Shown here piece after piece: positions 55,602 through 57,737 of a stretch of 57,737 nucleotides of DNA (positions are counted from its first letter, which is position 1; each line of letters opens with the position of its first letter). The position numbers were made by a program, and so were the translations under genes. The notes beneath the pieces are model-generated. The model saw nothing but the letters and a program-made list of their open reading frames with translations. It did no database searches and was not told the origin of the DNA. Location of the stretch: NCBI GenBank assembly GCA_027483505.1, contig JAIXUP010000038.1, positions 1 to 57,737 of the forward strand, in the 5' to 3' direction. The stretch is from Hyphomicrobiales bacterium (GTDB lineage: Bacteria > Pseudomonadota > Alphaproteobacteria > Rhizobiales > Beijerinckiaceae).

Positions 55602-56510
55602 TCACATGGCCATTCTCGCTGCCAGCGCCTCAATCTCGGCAGAGTGGGGCAGACTCGGCTGGGCACCGGCGCGGGTGCAGGCGAGCGATCCGGCCGCGAT
55701 GCCTCGCTGCAGCGCACCAGAGAAGCCGAGGCCCCGGTGCAGGCTCGCCGCGAAGGCGCCGACAAAGGCATCGCCTGCCGCGACCGTGTCGACGACGCGG
55801 ACCTCCGGAGCGGGCAGCGAGCGCCGGACTCCGTTGGCCCAGCCGATGCAGCCTTCCCCGCCGAGCGTCGCGATGCAGGCGATGCCGAGTTCGCGGTCGG
55901 CGCGGGCCGCGATCAGGTCCGGATCGCGCTCGTCCCAGTCCAGCGACACGGACAGAACCACGGCCTCGTGCTCATTGACGATCAGGACGTCCAGAAGGTC
56001 GAGGAGATCGGGGCTGACGGGACCTGCCGGCGCGGCGTTCAGGATCACGCGGGCGCCGCCTGCCTTCGCGGCCTTCGCCACCGCGATGCATTCGCTTTCG
56101 GGCGTCTCGCATTGCAGCAGAAGCAGATCATCTTTTGTCCAGACATGATGGCTGAGGCTGGCGGCGCTCGCCTTCAGGTTGGCCCCGGCAGTGACGATGA
56201 TCTGGTTCTGGCCCTTCGCGTCGACGCCGATGAAGGCCGCGCCCGTGGGCAGGTCGGCCTTTCGGACCCCGGACAGATCGACGCCGCCTTCGGCCAGAAG
56301 CGACAGTGCGGCGTCTGCAGCGGCATCGGCTCCGACAGCGCCGCCAACCAGCACAGGCGCGCCGGCCCGCGCTGCTGCAAGCGCCTGATTGGCGCCCTTT
56401 CCGCCCGGAAATATCTGATAGGATGGGCCGATGACGGTCTCGCCAGGGCCGGGCAGCCGAGGCACGGCCGCGACGTGATCAAGGATGATCGAGGCGAAGA
56501 CGACAATCAT
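55602..56510 (-). CDS. rbsK: Ribokinase
   Basis: 302-residue PfkB-family kinase that phosphorylates ribose or a related sugar. The N-terminal GGKGANQA (36-43) is the substrate-binding signature, and DTVAAGDAFVGAFAA near residue 240 is the C-terminal catalytic motif; the usual GAGD is AAGD here, with the catalytic Asp kept. It lies 15 bases after the UxaA-family gene on the same strand, so it may act on another pentose or a sugar-acid breakdown product. Confidence 0.88.
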   Translation of the reverse strand: MIVVFASIILDHVAAVPRLPGPGETVIGPSYQIFPGGKGANQALAAARAGAPVLVGGAVGADAAADAALSLLAEGGVDLSGVRKADLPTGAAFIGVDAKGQNQIIVTAGANLKASAASLSHHVWTKDDLLLLQCETPESECIAVAKAAKAGGARVILNAAPAGPVSPDLLDLLDVLIVNEHEAVVLSVSLDWDERDPDLIAARADRELGIACIATLGGEGCIGWANGVRRSLPAPEVRVVDTVAAGDAFVGAFAASLHRGLGFSGALQRGIAAGSLACTRAGAQPSLPHSAEIEALAARMAM

Positions 56511-56525
56511 GACGCAGTCCCCATC

Positions 56526-57737
56526 TCACATCGTCGCCCCAAGCTGCCAGGGCACGAACTCGGCGTCGCCGTAGCCGAGCGCCTCGGACTTCGAACGTTC
56601 GCCGGACGCCACCCTGAGCAGATAGTCAAAGATTTCCTGACCCTTGGCTTCCAGCGAGGCGCCATCAAGGATGTCGCCACAGTTGATGTCCATGTCGTCG
56701 AGCATGCGGCGATAGATGTCGGAGTTGGTGGCGAGCTTGACGGAAGGCGTCGGCTTGCAGCCATAGGCCGAGCCGCGCCCGGTGGTGAAGGCGAGGATGT
56801 TGGCGCCGCCCGCCACTTGCCCCGTCGCGGAGACCGGGTCGTAGCCGGGCGTATCCATGAAGACGAAGCCCTTGCCGGTGACCGGTTCTGCATAGTGGTA
56901 GACACCGGTGAGCGCCGTCGAGCCACCCTTGGCGGCGGCGCCAAGCGACTTTTCCAGAATGGTTGTCAGCCCACCGGCCTTGTTGCCGGGCGAGGGGTTG
57001 TTGTCCATCGACTGGTTGTTGCGGGCGGTATACTCCTCCCACCACTTGATGATGCCGACGAGCTTTTCGCCGACCTCGCGGCTTACAGCGCGCCGGGTCA
57101 ACAGATGTTCGGCGCCGTAGATCTCGGGCGTTTCGGACAGGATGGCCGTGCCGCCCTGCGCCACCAGCAAGTCTACCGCATGGCCAAGGGCCGGATTGGC
57201 CGTGATGCCGGAATAGCCATCCGAGCCGCCGCATTGGAGCGCCAGCATCAGTTCGGACGCCGGTGCGGTTTCACGGGTCTTGCGGTTGGCGATCGCCAGC
57301 ATGTCGCGGACGGCTTCGACGCCGGCGGCAACGGTCTTTTTTGTGCCCCCGACATCCTGAATGGTCATGGTGCGGAAGACATCGCTTTCGGACAGACCAT
57401 AGGCCTCCTTCATCTTGGCGATCTGGAAGCCTTCGCAGCCGAGCCCGACGACGAGAACGGCGGCCATGTTCGGATTGCAGGCATAGCCCCAGGTGGTGCG
57501 CTTGAGCACGTCGAAGGCCGGGCCGGAATAGTCGATGCCGCAGCCCGTGCCATGGGTCAGAGCGATGACGCCATCGACATTGGGATAATCCGCCAGAATG
57601 CCGGAGCGGCGCACCTCTTCCGCCATGAACTTGGCGACGGAGGCCGAGCAGTTCACCGAGGTCAGGATGCCGACGTAATTGCGGGTGCCGAACTTGCCGT
57701 TGTCGCGCCGGAACCCTTCGAACGTGGCGCGGTCGGC
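56526..57737 (-). CDS. UxaA-family altronate/galactarate dehydratase (5' end outside window)
   Basis: The 403 C-terminal residues are in the window; the N-terminus is cut. Conserved segments: KFGTRNYVGILTSVNCSAS at the edge, THGTGCG, NPNMAAVLVVGLGCE, QCGGSDGYSGITANPALGHA and GNKAGGLTTILEKSLGA. These define the UxaA/GarD hydro-lyases that dehydrate altronate or galactarate. Which sugar acid it uses is undecided. It continues with the ribokinase gene, suggesting a hexuronate or pentose-related catabolic operon. Confidence 0.92.
   Translation of the reverse strand, partial: ADRATFEGFRRDNGKFGTRNYVGILTSVNCSASVAKFMAEEVRRSGILADYPNVDGVIALTHGTGCGIDYSGPAFDVLKRTTWGYACNPNMAAVLVVGLGCEGFQIAKMKEAYGLSESDVFRTMTIQDVGGTKKTVAAGVEAVRDMLAIANRKTRETAPASELMLALQCGGSDGYSGITANPALGHAVDLLVAQGGTAILSETPEIYGAEHLLTRRAVSREVGEKLVGIIKWWEEYTARNNQSMDNNPSPGNKAGGLTTILEKSLGAAAKGGSTALTGVYHYAEPVTGKGFVFMDTPGYDPVSATGQVAGGANILAFTTGRGSAYGCKPTPSVKLATNSDIYRRMLDDMDINCGDILDGASLEAKGQEIFDYLLRVASGERSKSEALGYGDAEFVPWQLGATM

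Overview
The window is a GC-rich stretch of chromosome from an alphaproteobacterium, most likely of the order Hyphomicrobiales (Rhizobiales). The evidence is gene content: a MucR/Ros-family regulator, a membrane-bound ferritin (MbfA type) with an Irr-like box, groESL behind a CIRCE element, DUF2336, DUF1491, DUF2076, DUF6456 and DUF1214/DUF1254 proteins, a DivJ/PleC-type kinase and CtrA-like TTAACCAT sites. I cannot name the genus. I saw no tRNA, rRNA, insertion sequence, phage gene or CRISPR array. About 60 genes are packed closely, many with ATGA-type overlaps.

Layout. 1-4.9 kb: groESL (groEL cut by the window edge), an MFS transporter divergent from a PaaI-like thioesterase, and a GNAT-EamA pair. 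5-8.9 kb: a surface-polysaccharide group (glycosyltransferase, flippase, secreted protein) followed by an L,D-transpeptidase. 9-12 kb: MbfA, a DUF2076 protein and a secreted 23-residue-repeat protein. 12-18 kb: a bifunctional penicillin-binding protein coupled to DUF1214 and DUF1254-like proteins, a lipoprotein, and DUF2336 and DUF1491 proteins. 18-23 kb: a peptidoglycan-binding protein with a DivJ/PleC-like kinase, SufE, a DUF6456 protein and MucR. 24-28.8 kb: oligopeptidase B, an isochorismatase-like hydrolase, a large acidic membrane protein and Fe/Mn superoxide dismutase.

28.8-37.9 kb: a ChbG/HpnK-type deacetylase divergent from a polyprenyl-phosphate glycosyltransferase, MurJ, a branched-chain aminotransferase, RNase PH, RdgB, a metallo-beta-lactamase-fold hydrolase and a second L,D-transpeptidase. 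37.9-42.7 kb: a SorAB-like sulfite dehydrogenase, a SOUL protein and LepA. 42.7-48.7 kb: an operon of XRE-cupin regulator, two GNAT enzymes and a DMT exporter, then PrmB and two valine-degradation enzymes. 48.7-57.7 kb: a seven-gene minus-strand homogentisate operon, then ribokinase and an altronate/galactarate dehydratase cut by the window end.

The most interesting parts are these. (1) The homogentisate operon ends in a flavoprotein monooxygenase and a tiny DUF2783 protein, which together look like a two-component 3-hydroxyphenylacetate 6-hydroxylase (MhaAB type). (2) The deacetylase/glycosyltransferase pair resembles the Francisella NaxD/FlmF2 module for undecaprenyl-linked amino sugars. 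(3) Cell-envelope genes share CtrA-like promoter sites. (4) A clean palindrome overlaps the -10 box of the DUF6456 gene. (5) The XRE-cupin/GNAT/GNAT/DMT operon looks like a self-contained detoxification unit. Most of the remainder is ordinary core chromosome.
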